Part shown: positions 50,935 to 62,200 of the stretch, piece by piece
Layout: every line of letters starts with the position of its first letter
Position numbering within the stretch: position 1 is the stretch's first letter
Program-made: the position numbers and the translations under genes
Notes under the pieces: generated by a model
The model's input: only the letters and a program-made list of their open reading frames with translations
Databases searched by the model: none
Told to the model about the DNA's origin: nothing
NCBI GenBank assembly: GCA_008360975.2
Contig: CM039211.1
Location: 66,988,565-67,052,564 of the forward strand
DNA length: 64,000 nt
Direction: 5' to 3'
Source: Lichenostomus cassidix
Taxonomy: Eukaryota; Chordata; Aves; Passeriformes; Meliphagidae

Positions 50935-51235
50935 TTCTGGCGCTTCTGTGAGTGCAGGGAGGGCATCCGTCCTCGGCGGCCCTTCCCGCTCACCTGGCAG
51001 GGAGGTGAGATGCCAGCCCGGGAGCCGAGGCAGGTGTTCGTGCTCTCCGCCCCTTCTGCCCGGGCTCCGCTCGCCTTGGCACAGCCCGGCCGGAGGGTTG
51101 GCTGCTCACACATCCGTCACGGTGCCTGAGAAAACACGGCGGTGACGCGCTGGTCCCCTCCTCCCGCCCGCGGACACCCGCTGCTCACGGAGCGGCCAGC
51201 TCGGAGCCCCGGAACGCCCCGCGGCATGGACAGGA
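50935..51235. promoter_or_regulatory. Second GC/CpG-rich block
   Basis: About 300 bp with clear CpG retention (CCTCGGCGGCC, CCCGCCCGCGG, CCCCGCGGCATGG) and CRE-like half-sites (CCGTCACGG at 51114-51122, GTGACGCG at 51142-51149). It could be an alternative promoter or enhancer for MYORG or the start of an unannotated transcript. No splice donor clearly belongs to it. Confidence 0.4.
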
Positions 51236-54200
51236 TGCAGTGGAGATGTAGCGGCGGTCCTTTTTTATGTGCTTAAAAAGGCATCTGTGGTGGAGCCAGG
51301 CGGCAGGCAGGGATCCCCAGGAAGCCATGGCCAGGTGAGTACTGGGGCACCATGCCCCGGCGGGATGAGCCCCTCCTGCATGGGCCTGTCTGTGTCCAAC
51401 AACAGGGTGCAGGGGGGAATTTGCAGCAGCCCCGACAGCAAGGGTTTGTCACTTCGCAGGAGGGGCAGAGAGTCCCCCGCAGCATCTCCAGGAACCCCTC
51501 GGGACAGGCAGTGTGTCGATCCCTGCTCTGACCACAGCAAGGACAGTTAAGGTGGGGGGTCCCCTGGGAAGGAGGCACCGTGTCCCCCTCACTGTCCCTG
51601 CAAAGGCAGAGTTGCTGCCCTAGCTCAGGGGCCAGGTGTCTGTGCCATACACATGTCCCCGGGGGTGGCTTCAGTGTTACAGGGATAAACCCAGATCCCC
51701 AGGGTGATCCAGTGTGGTATTTAGGGGAATCCACAGGATTAGAGGGGAATCAGTGCCTCTGATCCATGTGGAGTCAGGGTGTGTGGGGAAACAACCTTGC
51801 ACCCTGTGCCGGTGTTGTCGCCAAGTGCCCCGACCTGTCCCACCTGCTCCCATCAGCACCAGGCAGGAGGAGCAGTGATTTCACCCTATTTGACTCCAAA
51901 AAACCCGCTAGAGAACTCTGGTGCTCTGCTGCAGACCCCATCCGAGGGAACCCCCAGGAAGGGTTTGCTTGTCCCCCATTTCAGGTGTGCAAAGTCCCTT
52001 TGTCAGGGCTGGTTCCCTGCAGGGCGTTCCAGATGGGGCACGTGGAGGTTTTATTGCCCCCACAGCTTTTTTGCAGAGAAGAAATTTCTCCCCTAATTTG
52101 CTGTCCCAATTCCCTGCTCTTGTGTGGGGCTGGAGATGCCTCCTGGTAAAATCTGCAGTGTTTCTGTACTGTTTCCTGAGCTCAGCTCCTGCCAAGATGT
52201 TTGGGGAGGAGGTGGCAGCACCTTGCAGTGGAAGAGGGAGGGTTTCCTGGCATCCCAGCATGGGAAATGGGTGTGTGTCCCTGGCAGGAGCCTGACCCCC
52301 AGCACGGTTCAGACCTGACCCTGCCAGGGCAATAGAGACCAGTTATATGTTATTGACCCTCTTTAAATGAATGTTCTAATTGCAAAGTGGCTGGGGTTAG
52401 TGGTGCTGTGGGTCTCGCAGCCCGTGGTTAGCGGTGGTGTTGGTAAAAATAGAAGCGGTCAAAAAATGGATTTTTATTTTTACTCCACAAAGTGTGTCCT
52501 GCTCAGATGTTTTGCTTTCATCTCGAGTTGAGGCAAGGCGACTCACTGCTTCCACAGAACACGCAGAAAAAGCTTTGTTTTGGGTCAGCTAGTAAGCTCC
52601 AGCACAGCAAGCTGCAAACATGCTGTTTGACTTTGACGCTCTCCCTTCTCATTTTCTTTTTTCTTTTTTTTTACCGAGGAGTTAAAGGTCACCACAATGT
52701 CATCTTGGAGCAAAATAACAAGTTAGCATTACACAAGAAAAAAAATTGTTGAAACAGGCAGTGCAGGAGCAGGCACCTCTGTGCGCTGCAGCTTGTGAGT
52801 GAGAGGAGGAAGGCGTCTCTAGGGAGCCTGGGAGACCTAGCACTCACCTGGGACAGAGCCAAATCTCCCACTGGAGAATGTACATTTTGTTAATCAGGCA
52901 AGAAATTAGAGGGCATAGACCAAAATTGCTTTTGGAAATCTCCTTGGCCCATCACTGTGCTGGGTGATGCCTGCAAAACACCCTTCTCAGCATCTTGGTT
53001 GAATTGGTGTCCAAGTGAGCAATGCCCATCAGCAGCCACAGGGTTTGATCCTGGCTCAGCCACAGCAGCCAGAGCAGGATTAAATCCACCAGCTCAATCA
53101 CCCAGCCTGCACATCCCTCTGAGGCAGATCGGAGTCCAAGGGACTCAAGAGGGTGCAAAGCCTTTCTTCAAAAGCACATTATTTCTTTACTGCCAGTGGC
53201 AATGATGGCTCCCTCATGTGTGCCATGAGCTCCAGTCCATGGGGGGAAAAGAAAGAAACAGCCTAAAAATAGAGCAGCTTCGAAGTATTTCATAAATAAT
53301 AAACCAGCTTCCTGAAAGGGAGATAAAAATCCAGAAACTCCCTGAAGCCTTCAGAGCTGCTGTCAATTTTAGAGGGAACCATAGCAGCAGTAATAGCTGC
53401 TCCTTGGTTGTAAAACCCTAAATGAGAGTCAGCAAATAAAATACCATTTCCCCCACATTTTTGTAAAGGGAAAAAATATATTTTCCCAAATAATTTGCAA
53501 GTCCTGCTTGGTGGAGGTGCATTCTACATTTTTCCCCCTTTAGTTTTGCGGTTCCCAGATAAGGTATGAGTGAGACATAGATGTTCCTCAGAAGTGACAG
53601 GTATTTGCACCCCTCTCTCTCTCTCTGGCATTCCAAAACCTCCCAGTGCTGAGAGAGAGGAAGCTTGTTTGGGCTCAGCATACCCATCTGTATTTCCAGA
53701 AGTATCCTGCCACGTGCAGTTTCACTCAGCTGTGCTGGTTTTGGCCAAGGTCCTTCTGCAAACCTCCCTCCCCCCATCCCTGGGATAGCCCTGTGCTGCT
53801 TCTGGTTCACCCTAAAGCCAAGGAAGAGTTGAGAGAAGGATGAAAGGTTTATCCCAAACACAGCCTCATCCAACCACCACCTCCTCACTGTCTTTACCGC
53901 CAAATTTTGGCTGGGCTCAGCTGGCCTTGCGTCATAATTGCAGGGTGGGTGAGAGCCCCACTACCCTCCAGGGGGGGACAGGATGTGGCACTGGGTGACA
54001 CAGCTGGAGTGGCTGGCGCTGTCCCCAACCCGTGCCAGAGCTCCCTGCTGGCAAGTGAGGGCTCTGTGGGAGTTGGCCGTGGGACAAATCACTTAACTAA
54101 ACCTATCGCCTGTTCAGGCTAATCGCTTCCTAATGCCTCTGTAATCCCATTTAAAGCAACTGGCTGTCTCGAAAGTTACTGCCTCCCAGGGGAAGGCTAC

Positions 54201-55499
54201 AATCACCCATCTGGCTACACAAAAAGTTCCCCCAACTTCAAGGTCTGGTCCAATATGTGCTTCAAGATGAATGTAAACACAGAAGGTTTTGTTGAGCCTA
54301 TGCACAGAGGCTGCTGTGGGTTTACAGATGGCCATCCCTGTAGAGGAGCAACAAGGCTTAGGTGGTGTTCAGGACCCCTTTCTCCTTTTCTTTTCCTTTC
54401 TTGGGTAGAAAGACCTGTTAGGGGAACAGAGAAATACGTATTCCAGATTGCCATGCCTCTCTCTAGCAGGGAGAGGATTCTGTAATTCATTTTGGATCTT
54501 TTTCTTCCTGTTAGTTAAAAAAAAAAAAAAACCAAACCAACTTAAGAGGGGATCCCTGCAACTAGTTTCATTTGTGCACACAAAGGGAGATTTTTTTCCT
54601 CTAGTTTGCCTGCAGCCAGCAGGTTTACAGCCCCAGAGCTTGGGGAGGAGGCGACTGTGTTTGCTGGCAGCAGGCAGATACCAGGCAGCTGGTCTGCGGC
54701 TCTGCAGCTCCTCTCCCTCCCCTAATCCTCCTGCAGCTGCATTTGTTTCTCGCTCTCCCATGTCCTTACCTTGCTTTTCCCCCCTAGATCCCAGGCGTTA
54801 TGCTTGGCAGAGTGTAGCCAGGCCATGGCCAAGGAAAAGCCATTAGGTTCTTGGCACAGCCCACTTCCCTGGGGCCACGCAGGGGGGAGTGGGCTGGAGC
54901 TGAAACACAGCCTGGAGCCTTGTTGGATGGAAGATGGGCCCTTTGGAGGTCCTGCACTGCTTACTCCCTTTTCTCTCAGAAAAACTGGAAGTTCTCTTCT
55001 GTGTCTCCCCTACCTTATGTATTCCCCAACATGGCGCCAGCCACATGGCTGCAGCACTCCCCCTGACCCCCGCCAGCTCATGTTCCCCCTGTGTCCCTCA
55101 GGAGAGAGCTGACCTTTCGTTTTTCAGTCTCCTCTGTCCCCTTCCCAAGTTGGAACTGATCACTCCAGCTCGGGCTCCCTGCAACCTCCCTTCCCAAGGC
55201 ACCAATCCTTAGCCATGGCTACTCCACATGTTTTGCAGCATGGCGCCAACCGCATGGTCGGGCATGCCATACTGCCTTCTCCTTTCCCTTGAAATTTTCC
55301 TGGGCTTGCCAAAACCCCTCTCCCCACATCAGTGGGTGTTTCACCCAGCAGGGCTGCACCGTGTCCATAGACTCCTCCCCCTCCTAAGCTGGAAAAGATT
55401 TCATATGAGAACCCATCTCTGCCACAAACGCCGCCTTCTTCTTAGCAGCCCCGCCAAAAGAAAAAACACGAAAATGCAAAGAAACTGCAAAAGCAACCA

Positions 55500-55856
55500 C
55501 AGTCTGAAAACTTAGCCTGCACCAATCTCCAACGTCAATACCAGCCAGCCACATCATCATTTTAAATTTAAGTGTTTCCTTCGTTGTTTGATTTCTTTGT
55601 AAGCTGTGCTATAAGTGCTCTAGCATTGCTTTAAATACTTTAAACAGTTACAGCTTTATTTTAGTTCCCCATATCCACAGCAGAAGCAATTTTGGTATTG
55701 CTTTACATTGTGTTGTTGTTTTAAACTTGCTAAGCATTCATCTGTATAATTTTAACTATTCTGCATTATTTTATCATTTTTCTGTAGTATAAAAATTTGC
55801 TGTAAAGGTCTTTGGGAAAAGTCCTTCCCACTTCAATTTGGTAAAGGAGGGTGAGA
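55500..55856 (+). mobile_element. Endogenous retrovirus internal remnant ending in a polypurine tract
   Basis: AT-rich sequence running directly into a purine tract (AAAGGAGGGTGAGA, 55843-55856) next to an LTR start is the arrangement expected at the 3' end of a retroviral internal region. No gag, pol or env reading frame is recognisable, and the left edge is arbitrary; remnants may extend to about 54800. An ancient, broken copy. Confidence 0.5.
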
Positions 55857-56389
55857 TGTTGTGATACAAGCTGCACTTTCCCCACCCCTTTTCTTCCTTA
55901 TATGTCTAGCCTTCTCACATTGTCCTGCATTTCCCGCCCCTGCTCCTAGCCACTCCCTCAGGTTTTCCCTATTGGATCCTGTACCCCAGCTCCACCCATG
56001 TACCACCCCTGTGCCCCGAGGCCACTGGTCCATGTGCTCGCCCTGCCCCCCAATCTCTATAGAAAACCCCAGACCCCTTGCCATGATGTGTCTTTGCATA
56101 TGGTTGGTCTTGGCCTCTGGGAGGTCTTTGGCCACTGGGGACCATGTGAATAAACAGATTCTGTGGTCACCATGCAGAGACCCTTCTTGCCTCCTTTACT
56201 GCTGCTGAGTTGCAAATAGCAGATGAAGCCAGAGCTGCCATTGGCTCCCCAGCTGGTGAGAGCACAGTGACCAGCCTTCATAAGGAAGGTTTGGGGCACT
56301 GAGGCACTGACCTGGGATGGGCACACATGCTCTCTGGTAAGGCCTGCAGTTGCTATATCTTCCGCAAAAAGACACCCAGAACCGCAACA
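55857..56389 (+). mobile_element. Retroviral 3' LTR (533 bp)
   Basis: The element starts TGTTG and ends CAACA, a perfect 5-bp inverted terminus of the TG...CA type. It is preceded by a polypurine tract and holds a TATA-like TATAGAAA (56058) and an AATAAA (56149-56154) followed by a TCTGTGGTCACC stretch, matching U3-R-U5 order. No matching 5' LTR is seen in the window and no flanking target duplication can be defined, so the 5' half of the provirus has been lost. It lies about 0.7 kb upstream of the MYORG coding exon, same strand. The family (ERVL-like or ERVK-like) cannot be decided by eye. Confidence 0.75.
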
Positions 56390-57082
56390 CATGTCCACCC
56401 AGAATTTTTGTAGAAGTCAGAGCACATGGCAGGAGCCAGCCATGCTATGCCATTCACTGCATCCCCTAACCAGCCCTAACCCCTAACCCCAAAACCAGCC
56501 ATCAGCTGTTGGTACCCCAGCCCCGTTTGACTCTCTGTGAACTCTAAAGAAGCAGGGATTTATCCACCTTCACTGCAAAGCATCAACAAGGTGGAGCAGC
56601 TGGGACATGCTTGGAACAAAGAGGAGATGTTGCTGCAAATTAATTAAATCTGCCAGGGAGGCAGGATGATTAACATTAGGAGTGGCTGTGTAGAATTCAT
56701 TACGTGGTGTCTTTTATAGCTCTTAGTTATCCCTCTCTCTTAAAGACACTATGAGTGGGCTCATCTGGCTCCTGTTCAGCCTCCTTCTACTGCCACCCAG
56801 TCTCCACTCCTGCCTCACTGGAAGTGTTCCCAACAACAAAAACATATTAATTATGGCAAGGATTTGGTCCTTGTTGCCCCAGGGTTGTTCCCTGTGTAGG
56901 GCTCAGGCTGTTCTCCGCATGTGTTGTCTTGCCCAGAGTAATTGGAGATGGTGTCTGGTACTTGGAACACAGCACCTGGCACGTCACAGATGGGCAGAGG
57001 GGGCCGGGAGGGGCAAATGGATGACACATTGTCCCTTGGTTCCGAGGTTCTCTGAAACTATTTTTGTCCTTTCCTTTTTCAG

Positions 57083-57207
57083 AGATGGGTGTTCTGGACC
57101 TCGGTGGAGGTGGGATCTCTCCTAACAATCCGCTGTCTTCTCCTGACAAATCCAGGTGTCCTTCCTTCTTACTCCTCTGCAAAAAGCTCTAGAGAAGACA
57201 CAGTACC
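57083..57207 (+). other. MYORG: MYORG exon 2, 5'UTR part
   Basis: The exon is inferred to begin after TTTCCTTTTTCAG. The 125-base leader contains an ATG at 57085 whose 35-codon frame ends at TAG 57190-57192, in the same frame as the main CDS and 15 bases before its start. That stop shows the MYORG protein cannot be extended upstream within this exon. Confidence 0.6.
57085..57192 (+). other. Upstream ORF in MYORG leader (35 codons)
   Basis: It starts ATGGGTGTTCTG and ends TAG, in frame with, but separated from, the MYORG start. The start context (CAGAGATGG) has a purine at -3 and G at +4, so it could be used. The encoded peptide resembles nothing known; a role in lowering MYORG translation is inference. 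Confidence 0.35.
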
Positions 57208-59244
57208 ATGTACACCTTCCTGCCTGAAAGCTTCACACCAGTGAAGCAGAAGCCCTCCAAGGAGCTGAGGCCAATGTTAGGCGCCATCCTGCTGGGCCTC
57301 ATCCTGTTCATTGCCGCGGTGGTGGCCTGGTGCTACTACACAGTGTCCCTGCGGAAGGCAGAGCGGCTCAAGACGGAGCTGATGGACCTGAGAGCAGATG
57401 GCTTCGTCATCCGCAACCAGCATGGGGAGGTGGTGTTCCGGCTGGCCTTCCGCTCGGGCAGCCTGGACCTGGAGTCGTGCTCCAAGGAGGGTGAGATCCT
57501 GAGCTGCTCGCGCTCAAGCCGGGGGCCACTGAATTTCTTCATCCAGACAGTGAAGCCCAAGGACACGGTGATGTGCTACCGTGTGCGCTGGGAGGAGCTG
57601 GCAGCTGGCCCGGCCGTGGAGCACACCATGTTCTGGGAGGATGCCCACTGGTACGGGGGCTCAGAGATGAGCACACAGCACTGGCCCATCCGCCTGGCTG
57701 GCTACCAGGAGCCTGTGCCCTACGTGACCAGTGATGTCTACTCCTTCCGCGACAGCTTTGGTGGCATCCTGGAGCGCTACTGGCTCTCCTCCAAGGCAGC
57801 GGCCATCAAGATCAACGACTCTGTGCCCTTCCACCTGGGCTTCAATGCCACTGAGCGCACCCTCTTCTTCCAGGCCCGCTACAAGGACTCGCCCTACAAG
57901 CCCCCACCGGGCCAGCAGCCCTTCCCTGAGCTCAGCTACCGCGTCTGCGTGGGCTCCGACATCACCTCCATCCATAAATACATGGTGCGCAGGTACTTTA
58001 ACAAGCCCTCAAAGATCCCTGCTGAGAATGCCTTCCGATATCCCATCTGGTCCACCTGGGCCCTTTACAAGAATGATATTGACCAGGACAAACTCCTGCG
58101 ATTTGCTGAAAAGATCAAGAAGTACCATTTTAACTGCAGCCACATTGAGATTGATGACATGTACACCCAAGCCTATGGGGACTTTGACTTTGACCCTGTC
58201 AAGTTCCCCAATGTAACAGAGATGTTTGCGAAGCTGAGGGAAGATGGGTTTAAGGTCACTCTTTGGACTCACCCTTTCATAAACTACAATTCCTCCAATT
58301 TTGGTGTGGGGATCGAGCGTCAGCTGTTCATCAAGGAGCCATCAGGGCGGCTGCCGGCCATGGTGGAGTGGTGGAATGGCATTGGGGCTATCCTGGACTT
58401 CACCAACCCAGCAGCCCGGGAATGGTTCCAGAGCCATCTGCGCCAGCTGCGACACAAATACGGCATCTCGTCCTTCAAGTTTGACGCGGGTGAGACCAGC
58501 TACCTGCCCAAGCAGTTCAGCACTTTCCGCCCGCTGTCAGACCCCAGCATCTGGTCCCGGCGCTACACGGAGATGGCCATCCCCTTCTACGAGCTGGCCG
58601 AGGTGCGGGTGGGCTACCAGTCACAGAACATCTCCTGCTTCTTCCGCATCATTGATCGCGACTCTGTCTGGGGCTATGAGCTCGGCCTCAAGTCCCTCAT
58701 CCCCACCGTGCTCACCATCAGCATGCTGGGGTACCCCTTCATATCTGCCGACATGATTGGGGGCAATTTTTTCCCCAATAAGACCAGTGGGGCAGTGGAG
58801 ATCCCCGATCGGGAGCTGTATGTGCGTTGGCTTGAGCTGTCAGCCTTCATGCCCTCCATGCAGTTCTCCATCCCACCCTGGCTCTACGACAAGGAGGTGG
58901 TGGAGATTGCTCAGAAGTTCACAGAGCTCCATGAGTCGCTGGTGGCCCCGCTGCTGCTGGAGCTGGCGGGGGAGGTCACTGACACAGGCGACCCCATCAT
59001 CCGTCCCATCTGGTGGATCTCGCCCCGCGATGAAGCCACTCATCGGATTGACTCCCAGTTCCTCATTGGAGACACCCTCATGGTGGCCCCTGTGCTGGAG
59101 AAGGGCAAGCAGGAGCGTGATGTCTACCTGCCAGCTGGCAAATGGCGCAGCTACAAGGGGGAGCTGTTTGAGAAGACACCGGTACTGCTCACTGACTATC
59201 CCGTTGATCTGGACGAAGTTGCCTATTTCCTCTGGGTTTCCTAA
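57208..59244 (+). CDS. MYORG: Myogenesis-regulating glycosidase, GH31 family, type II ER membrane protein
   Basis: An uninterrupted 678-codon frame recognised as MYORG (KIAA1161/NET37). The short basic N-tail (residues 1-23) is followed by one membrane segment (24-44, [21 protein letters not shown] region), so the rest is lumenal. The GH31 features are AHWYGG (146-151), EIDDMY (314-319), the nucleophile Asp426 in FKFDAGE, and Asp483 in IIDRDSVWG as the acid/base, equivalent to human Asp463 and Asp520. Seven N-glycosylation sequons are seen (N203, 213, 309, 335, 361, 474, 524). The family member is reported to be an alpha-galactosidase; human loss-of-function causes primary familial brain calcification. 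The start has A at -3 and an in-frame stop 15 bases upstream. Human MYORG (714 aa) has about 34 extra N-terminal residues absent here. The CDS is one exon, as in mammals, and is GC-rich relative to its UTR. Intact and presumably functional. Confidence 0.98.
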   Translation: MYTFLPESFTPVKQKPSKELRPMLGAILLGLILFIAAVVAWCYYTVSLRKAERLKTELMDLRADGFVIRNQHGEVVFRLAFRSGSLDLESCSKEGEILSCSRSSRGPLNFFIQTVKPKDTVMCYRVRWEELAAGPAVEHTMFWEDAHWYGGSEMSTQHWPIRLAGYQEPVPYVTSDVYSFRDSFGGILERYWLSSKAAAIKINDSVPFHLGFNATERTLFFQARYKDSPYKPPPGQQPFPELSYRVCVGSDITSIHKYMVRRYFNKPSKIPAENAFRYPIWSTWALYKNDIDQDKLLRFAEKIKKYHFNCSHIEIDDMYTQAYGDFDFDPVKFPNVTEMFAKLREDGFKVTLWTHPFINYNSSNFGVGIERQLFIKEPSGRLPAMVEWWNGIGAILDFTNPAAREWFQSHLRQLRHKYGISSFKFDAGETSYLPKQFSTFRPLSDPSIWSRRYTEMAIPFYELAEVRVGYQSQNISCFFRIIDRDSVWGYELGLKSLIPTVLTISMLGYPFISADMIGGNFFPNKTSGAVEIPDRELYVRWLELSAFMPSMQFSIPPWLYDKEVVEIAQKFTELHESLVAPLLLELAGEVTDTGDPIIRPIWWISPRDEATHRIDSQFLIGDTLMVAPVLEKGKQERDVYLPAGKWRSYKGELFEKTPVLLTDYPVDLDEVAYFLWVS

Positions 59245-62200
59245 CCGGCTTCTTCATCAGCTTTGGAATAACCATGCCTTACCTAGGACTTTCTAACAAA
59301 TAATAACTCTAATTGCACATTTCATTTGAGACTGGGGTGGAGGAAGGGAATTAAATAGACTTCACAGTTCTTGGGGATAATTTTTTTTATTTGCGGATTG
59401 ATCTTGGTTTTTTAATTTGGTCCTGTTGTAGACTCTGATTCGATCACAGTAGGCAGCAATTTATCTGTGTAGGTCAGAAAGGACTTGTCAGTCTATCAGC
59501 AGACACATAGTAAACCCAATACCCTTTCAGTTCCCAAGGATTTCCAGAGTTGGAAGTTGGTTAGTGCCAATGGGGAGGATTCCTAGTCTCGTGGGATCAC
59601 CTGGCACTGAGCATGGGGGTGTATGCTGTGGGAAGGTTGCTACAGCACAGTCTGCTGTAGGTTTTATAAGATGGCAAATATATTCAAAAGGATATTTTTG
59701 AGACCATAAAGCAAAACAGAGTTATATATGTATACACATATATTTTTTCCCCCTTTTGCCTAATGTGGTGCTTGACCAACAGTTGCCCCACACTCCTGCT
59801 TTCGTGGGTACCAGGCGGGCCAGGTTACTCAAGTGATGTCCATGTGTTTTAACTGAATGGGTTGCTTATTTCCTGCTGGGGCAGCTGCATCGCACCTGCT
59901 CACCCATTTAACTCTATCTACAAGGCTCTAGCCTGTGTGTTTTGCCTGGGGCATCAACACTGCCTTTCATAGAGCAGTGCCGCCCATACCAGCATGTCCC
60001 ATTTTTAACGCACTTATGACCCCACTTGGTTACATGATTATCCTGCTGATATAATCAGTTTTGGTTTTTAAGGACAGATGAGGTTTGTTGCTGGCAGAAG
60101 GGCTGCCTGGAGCAAAGCTGTCCTCAAACACTCCGTGCGGCGATTCCCTGGGAACAGCCGGTTCCCGCGAGCAGCACGTGTCGTGGATTGACAGTGACGT
60201 TTGCCGATAGCCGGCTTGCCTGTGGGTGGAAAACACCAGCTCTATGAACTGATGGGTCTGTGCCAGCGGGTGTTCTCTCTGCACCCACGGAAATGTTCTC
60301 ATCTAACACGGTGTTAAGCTAATACCCATCTCAGGTCGCCGTTAGATGTGATGATTTTGTTGAGGGTTTTCTTGAGTCAGCCCTCCTCTCTCCCTGGGAG
60401 AGTCCCAGGGACCTTCCTCAGGCAGCATTTGTGTTGCTGGAGGTGGGATTGCTGTCAGAGACTTCTAGAGGGCACATGGAGTGATGTGATCCTGCACCCC
60501 AAATCCCAGCAGCTGCCTGTTTTGCAGATTTCCCATTTGGTTTTCTATGGGAAGATGCATTCACAGAGACCCAAGTCAGAGCCAATAGGATTGACGTCTG
60601 GCAGCCTTCCTCCCTGAGGCAAAAATTCCCGGCTGTGTCCTGGTTGGGAACTTGTGTCAGCCCCTGAATTGTTAATAAGCTTCTGCAGAGCTGAACTGCA
60701 ATAGGTGGCAAGGGTTGGGGCACCCTGCCCAGGCTACAGCCAGCCAAGGAGAAGCTGTTACACTTCTCCTGGGGTTGTCTCTGGGCTGGGCGTGGCTCTG
60801 GCACAAATCTGCCATGCAGGGGGATGGTGCATGATTTGGGTGAGGCTGGGTACCAGTGAGGGTATTTATCAAAGCCCAACTCCTGGCACAGGACTTTTCA
60901 GGAGGCACAAAAGGAGATGCATTAAACTTTGGGGTTTTGATTGGGTGCAGGAAAAATTTAGGTGTTAGGGGCAAAATCTGAAATGCTTTTAAAGTTACGA
61001 AGGAAGTGAGAATGCTCTTTTTGGAGCATTCCTTAAGATCTGAATCTTCTCTGTATCATTTCATCTCAAAATGAGATGTAGGGAAACCTTATAGGTCCCT
61101 GGCCAGCTGGAGCACAAGTGTGTCCCAAAGACTATTTTTCAGGCTTTTAGTTTCTTCTTGGCCACCAGTGCAAATAATAGTTATGTTACAAGTTACAGGT
61201 ACCCCCTGGCAAGGATTTAATCCTGGAAACTCAATGTCACTCATGAGGGCACTGGCAGGATTTTGCCCTTGCTTGTACGGTGGAAGTGAAGGTGAGGAGC
61301 TGCTGCAGATGAGTCTGGCCAAAGCCTTCCAGAAGGGCAAGGTATGGAGAGGGCTTCTGCAGCCCCAGAAATGCAAGAAGACCATGCTTTGAGAGGCTCC
61401 AGCTCTTCCCTTTCAACCTTTGCTCATGAAATACTTGTCATCCCTTGGCTTGGGAGTCATTGGAGGAGATGTTGCTGCAGAGCTCAGCTGCCAGTGCAGA
61501 ATTGGGATTCTTGGCACAGGACTTCACAGGAAGGTTCCCAGCACAACCATGAGATAATGTCTTCCCTTCCTCTGGTTCCGTGCCACTCACTAATGAGAAA
61601 TGAGGCTGTGTGAAGAGAAAACACAGCATCCCTGCTACTACCTTTCTACTATTAAAATGATGGGAGCAGCCGGATGAGTGCCTTCAATCTCCTTGCAGTG
61701 GTTTCAGGCACTGTCAGGAAGGTCATGGAGGAAATTCTCCATTAGACACACTGTCTTCTTTCCCCTCCCCTCAAAAGAAAGAATTTTATTAACAAAGTTA
61801 TAGTTTTCTTTTATTTAACTATAGTAATGAATGGGTAAGATTATAAAGTACCCTTATTTTTCTAAATGCTATAATTAGGGCATGTAATTAAGTGGCCATG
61901 GCTGTTCAGTGGTCCAGCAAGGAGAAAGATAAAGCTGCTGTCAGGACTAAGAGTTGATGTTGGGGATAGGCTCAGCATTGCTGCCTTAAGCTGTCTCAAA
62001 GGCTTCTGGATGCCCTTTCCATCCAACTTTTTAACAAAACCACTATTTCTAACACTACGCTGTAGCACTGCAGGACTTCAGGATCTCTCAGACCTTGCAG
62101 ACCAGAAGCTCTGCAGAAATACCTTGGGAACTGCTGCTAGGGATATGTCTCTGCTTTACACCATGGGTCATTGGCCAAAGCTGGGTTTAGCTTGTCTCAG

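Larger units (their letters stand above)
48765..57082 (+). other. MYORG: Putative MYORG 5'UTR intron (8.3 kb)
   Basis: The donor GTAAGT at 48765 pairs with the acceptor TTTCCTTTTTCAG ending at 57082, which has a long pyrimidine tract. The intron contains a second GC-rich block (50935-51235), short CT repeats near 53600, an A-rich run at about 54515, retroviral remnants (55500-56389) and a few CCCTAA-like units at 56463-56490. No coding exon is recognised. The intron is inferred from splice signals and the mammalian gene layout. Confidence 0.5.

Noticed and set aside
55030..55257. Two CATGGCGCCA...CATGG copies 209 bp apart containing TGGCGCC, like the start of a lysine-tRNA primer binding site
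   Set aside because: The match to a primer binding site fails after seven bases and no 5' LTR precedes either copy.
56057..56398. 113- and 100-codon minus-strand frames across the LTR
   Set aside because: They lie antisense within the LTR; such frames are often predicted as proteins in bird genomes but show no viral or host domain.
56463..56490. CCCTAA-like units suggesting interstitial telomere sequence
   Set aside because: Only two or three imperfect units are present, too few to call a telomeric repeat.
56751..57125. 124-codon + strand frame with a signal-peptide-like start just before MYORG
   Set aside because: The hydrophobic start is probably chance; the frame runs through the splice acceptor, is not in the MYORG frame, and its remainder resembles nothing.
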